In this document: one piece after another, positions 22,817 through 31,672 of the stretch
Layout of the letters: every line of letters begins with the position of its first letter
Numbering within the stretch: the first letter of the stretch is position 1
Assembly: GCA_015056585.1 (NCBI GenBank)
Contig: SVFZ01000003.1
Coordinates: 1-32,230, forward strand
Reading direction: 5' to 3'
Length of the DNA: 32,230 bases
Source of the DNA: Butyrivibrio sp.
GTDB lineage: Bacteria > Bacillota > Clostridia > Lachnospirales > Lachnospiraceae
Translations under genes and position numbers: made by a program
Notes under the pieces: generated by a model
Told to the model about the DNA's origin: nothing
Seen by the model: only the letters and a program-made list of their open reading frames with translations
The model's database searches: none

Positions 22817-23740
22817 ATGATTTCAAAATTGATTGACAGGATCGTGAATACAGGCGCTCCTATCGTAGTGGGCCTTGATCCCAAGCTGGATTTTGTTCCC
22901 GAAGAAATGAAGAAGAAATGCTTTGAGGAAAAAGGCGAGAACCTCGAAGGCGCAGCAGAAGCCTTCTGGCAGTTTAATAAAGAGATAATCGACCACATCT
23001 ATGACATAGTTCCAGCTGTAAAGCCACAGATTGCAATGTACGAAGAACTGGGAATCCCGGGGCTTATCACTTTCAAGAAGACTGTGGAATACTGTAAAGA
23101 AAAAGGTCTCATCGTTATCGGAGATATAAAAAGAGGCGATATCGGATCCACATCTTTGTCCTATGCGGCAGGCCATCTTGGATCAGTTACTATAGGGGGC
23201 AAAACCTTTAAAGGCTTTGATGAGGATTTTGCCACAGTTAACCCCTACCTTGGCTCTGACGGAGTTAAGCCTTTCATTGATGTATGTAATAAAGAAGACA
23301 AGGGTATCTTCGTTCTGGTAAAAACGTCAAATCCCTCCAGCGGAGAGTTTCAGGACAGACTTATAGATGGTCGCCCTCTCTATGAGCATGTGGGCGAGCA
23401 GGTTGAAAAATGGGGTCTTGAATCAATGGACGGTTCTTACTCCAATGTAGGCGCAGTAGTGGGCGCAACCTATCCTGAGATGGGCAGAGTTCTTCGAGGT
23501 ATCATGCCTCATGCCTACATTCTTGTTCCTGGCTACGGTGCTCAGGGCGGAACCGGAAAAGATCTTGTGCATTTCTTTGACAAGGATGGCCTCGGAGCAA
23601 TTGTCAATTCTTCAAGAGGAATTATTGCAGCATGGAAGAGTGATGCCTACAAGGAATTTGCTGACGGCAAAGTAGGCGAAGCTGCAAGAGCTGCTGCCCT
23701 TACCATGAAGGCAGATATTGAATCCGCACTCAGGGCTTGA
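22817..23740 (+). CDS. pyrF: Orotidine 5'-phosphate decarboxylase
   Basis: PyrF removes CO2 from OMP to make UMP. The 307-residue protein is the long type-2 form of the family. The catalytic motif is GDIKRGDIGST, with Asp103, Lys105 and Asp108, and VVGLDPKLDFVP is the N-terminal substrate site. The C-terminal LVPGYGAQGG carries the phosphate-binding loop. AGAGGTG lies eight to nine bases before the ATG. It is a lone plus-strand gene ending in a terminator shared with the convergent regulator gene, while pyrE is on the minus strand. Confidence 0.95.
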   Translation: MISKLIDRIVNTGAPIVVGLDPKLDFVPEEMKKKCFEEKGENLEGAAEAFWQFNKEIIDHIYDIVPAVKPQIAMYEELGIPGLITFKKTVEYCKEKGLIVIGDIKRGDIGSTSLSYAAGHLGSVTIGGKTFKGFDEDFATVNPYLGSDGVKPFIDVCNKEDKGIFVLVKTSNPSSGEFQDRLIDGRPLYEHVGEQVEKWGLESMDGSYSNVGAVVGATYPEMGRVLRGIMPHAYILVPGYGAQGGTGKDLVHFFDKDGLGAIVNSSRGIIAAWKSDAYKEFADGKVGEAARAAALTMKADIESALRA

Positions 23741-23792
23741 ATCACAATCTGAAAAAACATATAAAGATTCATCAAACTATGATTATAAGTGC

Positions 23793-23831
23793 AAAAACGC
23801 GCCGCCGGGTATACTCCTGCGACGCGTTTTT
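23793..23831. terminator. Shared terminator of pyrF and the larB operon
   Basis: A 9-bp stem, AAAAACGCG (23793-23801) with CGCGTTTTT (23823-23831), works in both directions: five T residues close each side. It lies between the convergent pyrF and response-regulator genes. Confidence 0.75.
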
Positions 23832-23832
23832 A

Positions 23833-24603
23833 TCAGCGCTTTCTGTTGGCGTAAGTTATGAAGAAATCATCTATGGCACTGATCAGTTTTTCTTTAGGCA
23901 TGGACTTTAAAAGATACTTCTCCGGCTTAAGGCTTACAACCTTCATAACGCTGTCCTTATCATCCTTTGCAGTAAGGAAAATCACAGGAAGATCTTTAAT
24001 GTCCTGTGTATTTCTGATTTCTTTGAGAACATCGGGTCCGTTCATTACAGGCATCTCATAGTCAAGCAGCACCAGATCCACCGGAGTCTGTGCCAGAAAA
24101 GAAAGTGCTATCTTACCGGAACTTGCCATATAAACACGATACTTAACAGAAAGCCATGTTCTCATCATCCTGAGCATAGCTCCGTCATCGTCGATTATCA
24201 GGATCTTCTTTTTCAGACTTTCATCTATATTGCTGTAATCAAAAACGGTATCAAGCTGCTCGGAAAGAAGTTTTACATCCAGCGGGCGCAGATATGTCTC
24301 CTGAACCTTTTCTTTTGCAATATACTTAAGTCCCAGCGTGAGTTCTTCCTTGTTCCCTATAAGATACAAGAGGAATCTTTCCGAATCTATGGCCTCATTC
24401 AGATACTTTAATACCGAAGCATCATCCTCAGACATATCTCCCAGGTAGAGAAGATAAATACCGGGCTTATCGGGAAAATCCTTAATGGCATCCTTTGAAG
24501 GAAGTACACTTTCAACAGCATACTTCTCTTTTTCCAGCCCCTTTTGAATCGCATTTACCATAAAACTCTTCTGATTTCCTATAAGTAGTACGCGTTTTAT
24601 CAT
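23833..24603 (-). CDS. Response regulator with a degenerate first receiver and no output domain
   Basis: The 256-residue protein has two receiver-like halves. The C-terminal one (about 130-250) is complete: the acidic pair in ILIIDDDG, the phospho-acceptor Asp181 (LVLLDYEMP), Thr in VIFLTAKDD and Lys in EKYLLKSMP. The N-terminal half (about 1-115) begins VLLIGNQKS, where the acidic pair should be, and has LGDM at the end of its third strand, so it is probably a pseudo-receiver. No DNA-binding or enzymatic domain follows. It lies 29 bases after a hybrid kinase with a C-terminal Hpt domain, its likely phosphodonor. Confidence 0.85.
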   Translation of the reverse strand: MIKRVLLIGNQKSFMVNAIQKGLEKEKYAVESVLPSKDAIKDFPDKPGIYLLYLGDMSEDDASVLKYLNEAIDSERFLLYLIGNKEELTLGLKYIAKEKVQETYLRPLDVKLLSEQLDTVFDYSNIDESLKKKILIIDDDGAMLRMMRTWLSVKYRVYMASSGKIALSFLAQTPVDLVLLDYEMPVMNGPDVLKEIRNTQDIKDLPVIFLTAKDDKDSVMKVVSLKPEKYLLKSMPKEKLISAIDDFFITYANRKR

Positions 24604-24632
24604 AGTTTACCTTTCTCAAGTCAAGAGTATCT

Positions 24633-27600
24633 TCAAAGAACTTTTAACAGTCCATCCCTGTCTACTGCAGCCATAAGCCGCTTTATTTCTTTATGTTTGG
24701 CCTTGTACTCATCTGGAATCCTGTAATCCTCCAGCATGCTCATAATATCATCAGCACTGTCAAAAAATGATCCCGATACAAATTCTTTTATGGAAGCATA
24801 TGCCCCCTCAAGCTCCTTAGGGTCTATCTCTTCCTTGTCTGAATCATCTTCTTCGGAAAGAACGCTGAGTTTCGTATTATAACTTCTGTAGAGTTCCAAA
24901 AGCTCAGGTGTAAGATCATGTATTTCCTCTATCCAATTGTCATTTCCACATTTTTCAAGGTATTCAGCTTTCTCTGAAAGGTCTATAGCACCGATGGCCT
25001 TCGCCGAACTCTTAAGCCCGTGAACATATATAGTGTAATTAGGAATATCTTTTTCCCTGCAGTATTTTTCTATCAGCCCGCTTCGTTCCTCAATGGAAAG
25101 CAGGAAGTCTTTCATGACATCAACTGCCGCCATAGGTGATCCGCATCTTGCAATAGCATACTCTATGTCTACGCCTGTAACCTTAAGAAGACTCTGCATT
25201 GCCTCCTTTTCCAGCATACTTTCTTCATGTGCGGTAGAAACAAATCCTTCATCACCCGGCATTGATACCTTTTCTTTTGTAAGGTATAAAAGGATCATCT
25301 CTTCAAGTTTTCCCGGATCTACAGGCTTTGACATGTAGTTGTCAAAACCTTCGTTTTCGTACATCTCTCTGGATCCGGAGATCGCATTGGCGGTAAGGGC
25401 AATCACAGGCGTATCTTTGTTTATGTTGTCCTCCATCTCCTGCATTGCATGGAAAGTCTGGATTCCATCCATCTCCGGCATTCTGTGATCGAGGAAAATA
25501 AGGTCATATTTCTTTTCCCTTACTTTCTCGATGGCATCCATTCCCGAAGTTACAGTATCCACCTCAATCTGTGTAAGTTTAAGAAGTCCCACGATAACGG
25601 TAAGATTTGTCTTTGTGTCATCGACCACAAGAACCTTTGCATCCGGAGCATGAAAGCTCTCCTTGTACTCGGCAGTATTCTTGATAGATTCCTTATAGGT
25701 GGTGGCAAAATCTCCGATCGGCTCGCTGCTTGCAACCTTCTGAACCAGGGCAAAAGAGAATTCACTTCCCTTTCCGTATTCGCTCTTTACACTCAATTTG
25801 GAGTCCATCATATCCAGAAGACTATTCACAATATTTATTCCAAGTCCGGTACCCTCGATGGTTCTGTTTCTCTTTTCATCAATCCTCTCAAAAGCAGTGG
25901 ACAGTTTTTCCATGTCCTCATCCTTGATCCCTATTCCGGTATCGGTTACTTTGACCTTAAGCATGATGCTTTCCAGATCATTGTCAGTCAGGATTTCTCC
26001 GTAATAATCATCGTCATCAGGCTCAATCTTTTCATAATCAATATCAAGAGTTACACTGCCTGTCTCTGTATATTTGATGCCGTTTGTGATTATGTTCAGA
26101 ATACACTGTTTTATCCTGATCTCATCGCCAAAGAGAATGTGCGGAATTTCCTTATTAACATTGACTTTAAATTCCAGGTTCTTTTCCTTTGCCCTGACTA
26201 TGGCCATGTTGACAAGATCGTTTATCATTGAGCTGAGTTCATACTCCACAGGTATGATCTCCATCTTCCCGGCCTCAATCTTTGAAAAGTCAAGGATATC
26301 ATTTATAAGCGCCAAAAGAGTTCTGCTGGAACTCTGGATATCTCTGGCATACCTGACTATTCCTTCGTCATCGCTTTCCCTTATGATCATTTCATCAAAA
26401 CCAAGAACCGCATTTATGGGAGTTCTTATCTCGTGGGAAATATTCGACAAGAATCTGCTCTTTGCTTCATTGGCCTGTTTTTCAATCTGAAGCTGATCTT
26501 CAATGCTCTGCCTGCTCTTAACAAGCTCAATATATTCCATTAGTCTGTAGAAAGTCAGATCCACCGCATGATAGAGCTCTTCAATCTCATCTTTGGTGTT
26601 TATGCTCAAGTTATGAACTTCATTAACTTTTTCATTAATCTTAAGTTCATCGGAGTTATAAATATCCGATACTGCCTTGGAGAGATTTCTTATGGGATCA
26701 GCGATTCTTCTTTGAGCATATCTGTTCACGAAAATGGCAAGTGGAATAACTATGATCGATATAAGCATTGCCAGCTTCACACTAAACTGTGAATTTCTAA
26801 GTCCCGTGGTCACGGAATACTCTTCGGCTGTTTTAAGTGACAATTCATATTCCTTTTCCAGCCTGAAACTGACCTTGCTCTCAAGCAGTTCAGCATTTTT
26901 AACATCTCCCCAGTCTTCATCAGGCAAATTGACATATTCCGTTGACAGATTTGCATATTTCATCGTGGGCACAAGGGTATTTGACGCTATCTCTGCTGAC
27001 AGGCCGAGAATTATGGCTTCAAACACGATGACCTGCATTACTACCAGACCGATACGCGATCTTCCTTCAACTTCGTACCTGTCATCATCACTCAGCCTGC
27101 TTCGATCCACATAATACTTTCCGTTGTTCAAAAGAAGTTTTTTCTCATCCGGAGCATATTTATAAAAAATATATACTACAATGCAGCTTAATAAGATCCC
27201 GGGAAATTCATTCAGGAAATAATAAAACATTTTTCCGGCATTTAGACCTGCAATATTGTTACCGGAAAGAAGCCATAGCATGATTCCCCAGAACACCCCT
27301 GTCTGTAACTGCAGCAAAACAATGGCTAAAACAGTCATCCTTTTGTTTTTGAAAAAACCTTTCTTAGTCATGGCATCTACAGAACATGACACCAATAGCA
27401 GGATGAATGTAAGATAGGAAAAACTGCTGTAAAGTATCGTCTTATAAAAGAAGATTATCAGCACAGTCATCATACCGGGAACATTTCCGCCAAAAGCCGA
27501 AACCAAAATGATCGGAATATATTTTAAGGCATAAGCAACCCCGGACTGCACATAGTCTTCAGTATTTATGTAAATTACACGATTACTGTATACTATCTGT

Positions 27601-27692
27601 ACTATTGCAGCAGTGATAACCATAAATGAATTTATAAAAAGTCTGTTTTCAAAAGCTTCTTTTATGGAAAACGATCTCTTTTTCCTATCCAT
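24633..27692 (-). CDS. Membrane hybrid histidine kinase (HK-receiver-Hpt)
   Basis: The 1019-residue protein begins with five or six membrane helices (about 18-175). A further helix pair (near 215 and 310) brackets an extracytoplasmic loop (about 240-300), followed by a HAMP-like stretch. The cytoplasmic part contains HisKA with the phospho-His420 (SHEIRTPINAV), a HATPase domain with the GTGLGINIV box, a receiver with Asp735 (IFLDHRMPEMDG) and a C-terminal Hpt domain with His891 (VHGLKSSAKAIG). All relay residues are present. GAGGG lies six bases before the ATG. It follows the hydrogenase-like gene by 38 bases and precedes the response regulator. What the membrane part senses is unknown. Confidence 0.9.
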   Translation of the reverse strand: MDRKKRSFSIKEAFENRLFINSFMVITAAIVQIVYSNRVIYINTEDYVQSGVAYALKYIPIILVSAFGGNVPGMMTVLIIFFYKTILYSSFSYLTFILLLVSCSVDAMTKKGFFKNKRMTVLAIVLLQLQTGVFWGIMLWLLSGNNIAGLNAGKMFYYFLNEFPGILLSCIVVYIFYKYAPDEKKLLLNNGKYYVDRSRLSDDDRYEVEGRSRIGLVVMQVIVFEAIILGLSAEIASNTLVPTMKYANLSTEYVNLPDEDWGDVKNAELLESKVSFRLEKEYELSLKTAEEYSVTTGLRNSQFSVKLAMLISIIVIPLAIFVNRYAQRRIADPIRNLSKAVSDIYNSDELKINEKVNEVHNLSINTKDEIEELYHAVDLTFYRLMEYIELVKSRQSIEDQLQIEKQANEAKSRFLSNISHEIRTPINAVLGFDEMIIRESDDEGIVRYARDIQSSSRTLLALINDILDFSKIEAGKMEIIPVEYELSSMINDLVNMAIVRAKEKNLEFKVNVNKEIPHILFGDEIRIKQCILNIITNGIKYTETGSVTLDIDYEKIEPDDDDYYGEILTDNDLESIMLKVKVTDTGIGIKDEDMEKLSTAFERIDEKRNRTIEGTGLGINIVNSLLDMMDSKLSVKSEYGKGSEFSFALVQKVASSEPIGDFATTYKESIKNTAEYKESFHAPDAKVLVVDDTKTNLTVIVGLLKLTQIEVDTVTSGMDAIEKVREKKYDLIFLDHRMPEMDGIQTFHAMQEMEDNINKDTPVIALTANAISGSREMYENEGFDNYMSKPVDPGKLEEMILLYLTKEKVSMPGDEGFVSTAHEESMLEKEAMQSLLKVTGVDIEYAIARCGSPMAAVDVMKDFLLSIEERSGLIEKYCREKDIPNYTIYVHGLKSSAKAIGAIDLSEKAEYLEKCGNDNWIEEIHDLTPELLELYRSYNTKLSVLSEEDDSDKEEIDPKELEGAYASIKEFVSGSFFDSADDIMSMLEDYRIPDEYKAKHKEIKRLMAAVDRDGLLKVL

Positions 27693-27730
27693 TTGTATCC
27701 CTCAGCCAAAAAGCTATAAAGGTGAACTAT

Positions 27731-29203
27731 TTACATATGTCCGTCGCGATGCATTGAAAATTTATCCATAGGGTAGTTCTCTAAATTCTCAAGAACCTTT
27801 CTGTCATCAGCCTTTGAAAGAAGGCTCTCTCTGGCCTTATTGATAACAGATATATGTCTGTGTTTGGAAGGCCCTCCGACACATCCTCCGGGACATATCA
27901 TGCCTTCGATGAAGTCCTCCGGAAGTTTATTAAACTTAAGAAGTGTCAAAGCCTTCTTGCACTCAAGTCCGCCATGCGCTGCAAGAAGCTTGATGTCATC
28001 GGTTTCCTGACCTCTCTCGTGCATACATTCGATAACAGCTTTGGCAACTCCGCCGCTTCCGGCAAATCTCTTACCAAAGATAGACGACTCCTGATATGTC
28101 TCTTCTACAGGTTCAAACTTAACATCCTTAGAGCGCATAAGAGCTCTGAGTTCTCCGTAAGTTACAACATAATCCGCATTGTCTTTTACCGATTTGTCCT
28201 GTGCCTCAGCCTTTTTGGCGATGCAGGGGCCGATAAATACCGTTATGCATCCGGGTCTTGTGGCCTTAAGGTATCTTGAAATAGCGCACATAGGCGATAC
28301 TATTGAAGACATATTGTTCTCATACTGCTCCGGGAAGTGTTTCTTAAGCATATTGATAAATGCAGGGCAACAGGAGGTGGTCATCTTTTTACCCTCTTTA
28401 AATGCCTCGGCCCACTCCTCAGACTCATAGGCAGCTGTCATATCTCCACCAAGTCCTACCTCGATCATGTCGGCAAAACCTATTTTCTTAAGGCCCTCTC
28501 TGATTGATGCCATTGAGATATCCTCGCCGAACTGTCCCTCAGTGGCGGGAGCGCACATTGCAATTACCTCTTTTCCCTCTTTGATGTGCTTAATGATGTC
28601 TACAAGGAATGTCTTAGAGCCAATCGCTGCGAAAGGACAGCTGTGTATGCAGTGTCCGCATTGAATGCACTTATCCTCGTCAATCTTGCAGTAGCCATAC
28701 TCATCATAAGTGATGGCTCCTACTGCACAGGCTTTTTTACAAGGTCTCTCCAGGTGCACAATAGCCGTATACGGACAGGCTGCTGCACATTTTCCACATT
28801 CTTTGCACTTTACAGGGTCAATGTGCATGTGTGTATCGCCGGGAGAGATGGCTCCAAACTCACAGGAGCTAATACACGCCTTTCCCATGCAGAATCTGCA
28901 GTTATCCGTCACTGAATATGCTGAGATCGGACACTCATCGCAGGCAGGATCTATAACCTGCACAATATTTGTGGAATCCGGATTGTAAGTGGGGTTCTTA
29001 GCCATAGCCAGATTTATCCTCTGCCTTACAATCTCCCTTTCTTTATAAATGCAACATCTGTATTCAGGCTTTGGCCCCGGAATGGTTTTGTGTATAAGCT
29101 GCTCGATATGGGCCTGATCGTTGAGCCCTTCCCATTCAAGCCTGCACACCTCCTCCATTATTTTGTGCTTAAACCTGTTCATGCTTTCATCATTGTTTAC
29201 CAT
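27731..29203 (-). CDS. Group B-type [FeFe] hydrogenase-like protein
   Basis: The 490-residue protein has N-terminal iron-sulfur motifs (CDECP, CRFCMGKACISSC, CKECGKCAAACP, CIQCGHCIHSCP) and an H-cluster domain. The ligand cysteines are all present: L1 TSCCPAF (Cys278, Cys279), L2 GPCIAKKAE (Cys327) and L3 MICPGGCVGGP (Cys437, Cys441). The L1 Ala-Phe, L2 Gly-Pro-Cys and the short L3 without GGGQP fit group B rather than the well-known group A enzymes. It could evolve or oxidise hydrogen, or act as a redox sensor. No hydE, hydF or hydG maturase gene is in the window. It lies 50 bases after larB and 38 before a hybrid kinase, suggesting one operon. The group assignment is from memory of motif patterns. 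Confidence 0.88.
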   Translation of the reverse strand: MVNNDESMNRFKHKIMEEVCRLEWEGLNDQAHIEQLIHKTIPGPKPEYRCCIYKEREIVRQRINLAMAKNPTYNPDSTNIVQVIDPACDECPISAYSVTDNCRFCMGKACISSCEFGAISPGDTHMHIDPVKCKECGKCAAACPYTAIVHLERPCKKACAVGAITYDEYGYCKIDEDKCIQCGHCIHSCPFAAIGSKTFLVDIIKHIKEGKEVIAMCAPATEGQFGEDISMASIREGLKKIGFADMIEVGLGGDMTAAYESEEWAEAFKEGKKMTTSCCPAFINMLKKHFPEQYENNMSSIVSPMCAISRYLKATRPGCITVFIGPCIAKKAEAQDKSVKDNADYVVTYGELRALMRSKDVKFEPVEETYQESSIFGKRFAGSGGVAKAVIECMHERGQETDDIKLLAAHGGLECKKALTLLKFNKLPEDFIEGMICPGGCVGGPSKHRHISVINKARESLLSKADDRKVLENLENYPMDKFSMHRDGHM

Positions 29204-29253
29204 AAAAATCTCCCTAACCTTCTTTTTCTCTTGCCTAATGTGGTCTTAAAGCT

Positions 29254-30024
29254 TTACTTTTTGTTGATCATACTTGCCAGGTATCCTGCTCCAAAACCAT
29301 TATCAATATTTACCACGCTAACTCCGCTTGCACAGGAATTGAGCATTGACAAAAGAGCTGCCAGTCCGTTAAAGCTTGCTCCGTATCCGACGCTTGTGGG
29401 AACCGCGATCACAGGGCAGTCCGCCAAACCACCGATCACGCTTGCCAGGGCTCCCTCCATGCCGGCTATAGCTATTATCACGTTTGCCTGCATGATCTCA
29501 TCAAGGCTCTTTTTATCCAGAAGCCTGTGGATTCCTGCAACTCCCACATCATAAAGACGTACAACTCTGTTGCCTAACACCTCTGCCGTCTTTGCTGCTT
29601 CCTCCGCCACAGGCATATCACTGGTTCCGCCTGTTGCTACAACAATTCGTCCAACGCCATCTTTGGGATCCGGGTGCCTCCCGGCAATTCCAATCCTGCT
29701 CAGTTCATCGTAAGTAAAATCTTCGATTACTCCCTTTGACCTTTCAGCAAAATATAAAGCAGCCTCTTTGGACATTCTGGTTATCAGTACACTTTTCTGC
29801 CCTTTCTCTATGAGCTTTTGAGCAATTTCCAGGATCTGCTCTTTCGTTTTGCCTGCGCCATAGATGACCTCTGCCGTTCCCTGTCTTATTCCTCTGTGGG
29901 TATCGAGCTTTGCAAAGCCCATATCCTCAAAGGGTGCCTCTTTTAGCTTCAAAAGGGCTTCATCTATTGATACTGCACCTTCCTTTACACTTCCAAGAAG
30001 ATTTTTTATTTCTGATTCTTCCAT
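29254..30024 (-). CDS. larB: LarB-like protein (nickel-pincer cofactor pathway)
   Basis: LarB carboxylates and hydrolyses nicotinic acid adenine dinucleotide at the first step of the nickel-pincer cofactor used by lactate racemase and relatives. The 256-residue protein has LDTHRGIRQGTAEVIYG near the N-terminus, and its C-terminal half resembles PurE (ATGGTSDMPVAEEA, VGVAGIHRLL, GMEGALASVIGGL). The usual partners larC and larE are not in the window. It is the first gene of an operon with the hydrogenase-like gene 50 bases downstream. It may supply the cofactor for an enzyme encoded elsewhere, or have a different role here. The ribosome binding site (AAAGGT) is 11 bases from the ATG. Confidence 0.9.
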   Translation of the reverse strand: MEESEIKNLLGSVKEGAVSIDEALLKLKEAPFEDMGFAKLDTHRGIRQGTAEVIYGAGKTKEQILEIAQKLIEKGQKSVLITRMSKEAALYFAERSKGVIEDFTYDELSRIGIAGRHPDPKDGVGRIVVATGGTSDMPVAEEAAKTAEVLGNRVVRLYDVGVAGIHRLLDKKSLDEIMQANVIIAIAGMEGALASVIGGLADCPVIAVPTSVGYGASFNGLAALLSMLNSCASGVSVVNIDNGFGAGYLASMINKK

Positions 30025-30117
30025 ATATAATTTTTACCTTTGTTTTTTTACTTTTTCGTGTATAATTATTATTTAGTGCGCAATTACGCATTTTACCACT
30101 AATATCATTTTAACATA

Positions 30118-30152
30118 TTTTCAGACTATTCCTTTCAATTAATGTCTGAAAA
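30118..30152. promoter_or_regulatory. Inverted repeat in the leader of the 65-residue gene
   Basis: Arms TTTTCAGAC (30118-30126) and GTCTGAAAA (30144-30152) are perfectly complementary around a 17-base loop. The repeat is between the divergent larB and small-gene starts and about 10 bases before the small gene's AAGGA. It could be an operator or an RNA hairpin. Confidence 0.5.
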
Positions 30153-30172
30153 AAATATAAAGGAAAAAATGT

Positions 30173-30370
30173 ATGAATATTCACTTATGTAAAGGCGATG
30201 AAACTTTAGAACAGGCTCTTACTTATATCAACGAACACGACTCAGAAGGCAGAAAATATACCTTTGATAAAGAGGCTGACCGCTGTTATGTGGGCGATGA
30301 GGCATTTGCAAACGCTCCCGTCCTTATAAACTATAAGAATAAATACTGGGCTCTTCATATTGTAGAGTAA
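30173..30370 (+). CDS. Small cytoplasmic protein of unknown function
   Basis: The 65-residue product has no signal peptide or membrane helix and ends NYKNKYWALHIVE. I do not recognise it. The ATG at 30173 has AAGGA about eight bases upstream; an ATG four bases earlier is in another frame. It is plus-strand, divergent from larB, and 27 bases before the YczE-like gene, so the two probably share a transcript. Its mix of charged residues suggests a small soluble protein. No function is claimed. Confidence 0.6.
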   Translation: MNIHLCKGDETLEQALTYINEHDSEGRKYTFDKEADRCYVGDEAFANAPVLINYKNKYWALHIVE

Positions 30371-30397
30371 TAATGGATTCATGAGCAGGATACTATT

Positions 30398-31057
30398 ATG
30401 GATAAGATAAAAAAGACTTTTTTAAACTATATATCGCAGCCTGATTTTAAAAAGCGCCTTATTGTTATGAATATCGGTGTTTTTCTTATGGGATTATTCC
30501 TGTCACTTCTCATTAAGGTTGACCTTGGCACAGATCCCTGCACTTTCATGAACTGGACAATCTCGGAAAAACTTGGAATACTGTTTGGAACCTGGCAGCT
30601 TCTTCTGAATGTGTTCCTTTTCATAATTGTCATTCTTTTCGGAAGGAAATATATCGGCTTTGGTACAATTGCAAACATGGTTTTCGTCGGTTATATAGCC
30701 AACTTTTTCAAATGGCTCTGGGAAAAGACACTTCCTGACTATATCTTCACGGATATGCCATACAGGGCGGTGGTATTTGTGCTCGCACTTTTTCTCTTCA
30801 TTATCTCCGTGTCCTTTTACATCAATGCAAACATGGGTGTTGCGCCCTTTGACGCAATTCCGCAGATTGTATCCGAACGTGTGCTTAAGAAGGTTCCGTT
30901 TGCAGTTATCAGGATGTGCTATGATTTTCTCGTTATTTTAGTGGGCATTATCTTTGGCGGACGACCTAATATCGGAATAGTACTTATGGCCTTTTTCCTT
31001 GGACCTGTCATCTCGGTAGTAGGTAAATTCTTAAACAGACATGTGTTCCACTTATAA
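30398..31057 (+). CDS. YczE/YitT-like membrane protein
   Basis: The 219-residue protein has about five membrane helices, including the conserved VDLGTDPCTFMNW stretch in the first third and MGVAPFDAIPQ in the second, typical of the YczE (YyaS) family. Members are broadly distributed in Firmicutes and have no agreed biochemical role; some are near transport or quorum systems. The protein is complete and has no signal peptide. It follows a small unknown gene and ends before a hairpin that can terminate both this and the opposite transcript. Confidence 0.85.
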   Translation: MDKIKKTFLNYISQPDFKKRLIVMNIGVFLMGLFLSLLIKVDLGTDPCTFMNWTISEKLGILFGTWQLLLNVFLFIIVILFGRKYIGFGTIANMVFVGYIANFFKWLWEKTLPDYIFTDMPYRAVVFVLALFLFIISVSFYINANMGVAPFDAIPQIVSERVLKKVPFAVIRMCYDFLVILVGIIFGGRPNIGIVLMAFFLGPVISVVGKFLNRHVFHL

Positions 31058-31115
31058 TCTCACAAGCAAAAGTTTAAAGCGATACGTTTTTCATTCATAT
31101 TTAATCGCATACTAA

Positions 31116-31147
31116 AAGACGCCGGTACTGATTCAGCACGGCGTCTT
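31116..31147. terminator. Shared terminator between the YczE-like gene and the 82-residue gene
   Basis: A 9-bp perfect stem, AAGACGCCG (31116-31124) with CGGCGTCTT (31139-31147), has an inner CTGA/CAG pairing. The minus side ends in TTTT; the plus side has a weaker T content. It lies between convergent genes. Confidence 0.7.
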
Positions 31148-31185
31148 GGAATTTTAAATACAATATTCAGTTGTCAAAAAAAATA

Positions 31186-31434
31186 TTATCTTATCTTTAC
31201 GAAAGCAACTGCCTTCTTAGTTTCTACAGGCTGTGTCTTACGAACTATGTTGGCTGTATGAACATGATACTCAGATTCATAGTCATCATCTTCCAACATA
31301 CTGCCGGCACCAAGCAGATCCAGTGCCTTGTACTTGCCGTATGATAGGTTCTGCTCCTTTGCCTTGATTGCGTCTGACATGATTTCGATGCAGCTCTGAC
31401 TCATGCCTCTTTTAGTCTTCGCGGAACTTCTCAT
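31186..31434 (-). CDS. Small protein of unknown function
   Basis: The 82-residue protein begins MRSSAKTKRGMSQSCIEIM and ends VAFVKIR. It has no signal peptide or membrane helix. It could be soluble and basic at the N-terminus with an acidic middle (EDDDYESEYH). I do not recognise a family. GGAGG lies about ten bases before the ATG, a little far. A promoter with a structured leader is upstream. It is convergent with the YczE-like gene and ends before their shared terminator. Confidence 0.55.
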   Translation of the reverse strand: MRSSAKTKRGMSQSCIEIMSDAIKAKEQNLSYGKYKALDLLGAGSMLEDDDYESEYHVHTANIVRKTQPVETKKAVAFVKIR

Positions 31435-31480
31435 TATTCAGTTTCCTCCATCTCATAAGAAAATTATTAAACGAAACGAT

Positions 31481-31552
31481 TTGTGAAAGTTTGTTTCAGG
31501 CCCCTCAACCTTGGTTTTTCACAACTAAATTTCATTTAATGGATACATTATA
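31481..31552 (-). promoter_or_regulatory. Promoter and structured leader of the 82-residue gene
   Basis: A perfect TATAAT (31547-31552) with an upstream TGG, suggesting an extended -10, is followed on the minus strand by a leader of about 110 bases. The leader has an 8-bp inverted repeat, TTGTGAAA/TTTCACAA (31481-31488 with 31517-31524), around a G/C-rich loop. No good -35 is visible. Confidence 0.4.
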
Positions 31553-31672
31553 TACCATAAATTCTGAAAAAGATATAGGAAACAAGCCACTTTGCCCTGC
31601 TAAATAATTAAAATTTTATGAAATTAATTTACTGTTTTTTTATATACGTTAATGTGATAACAAAATTTTATT

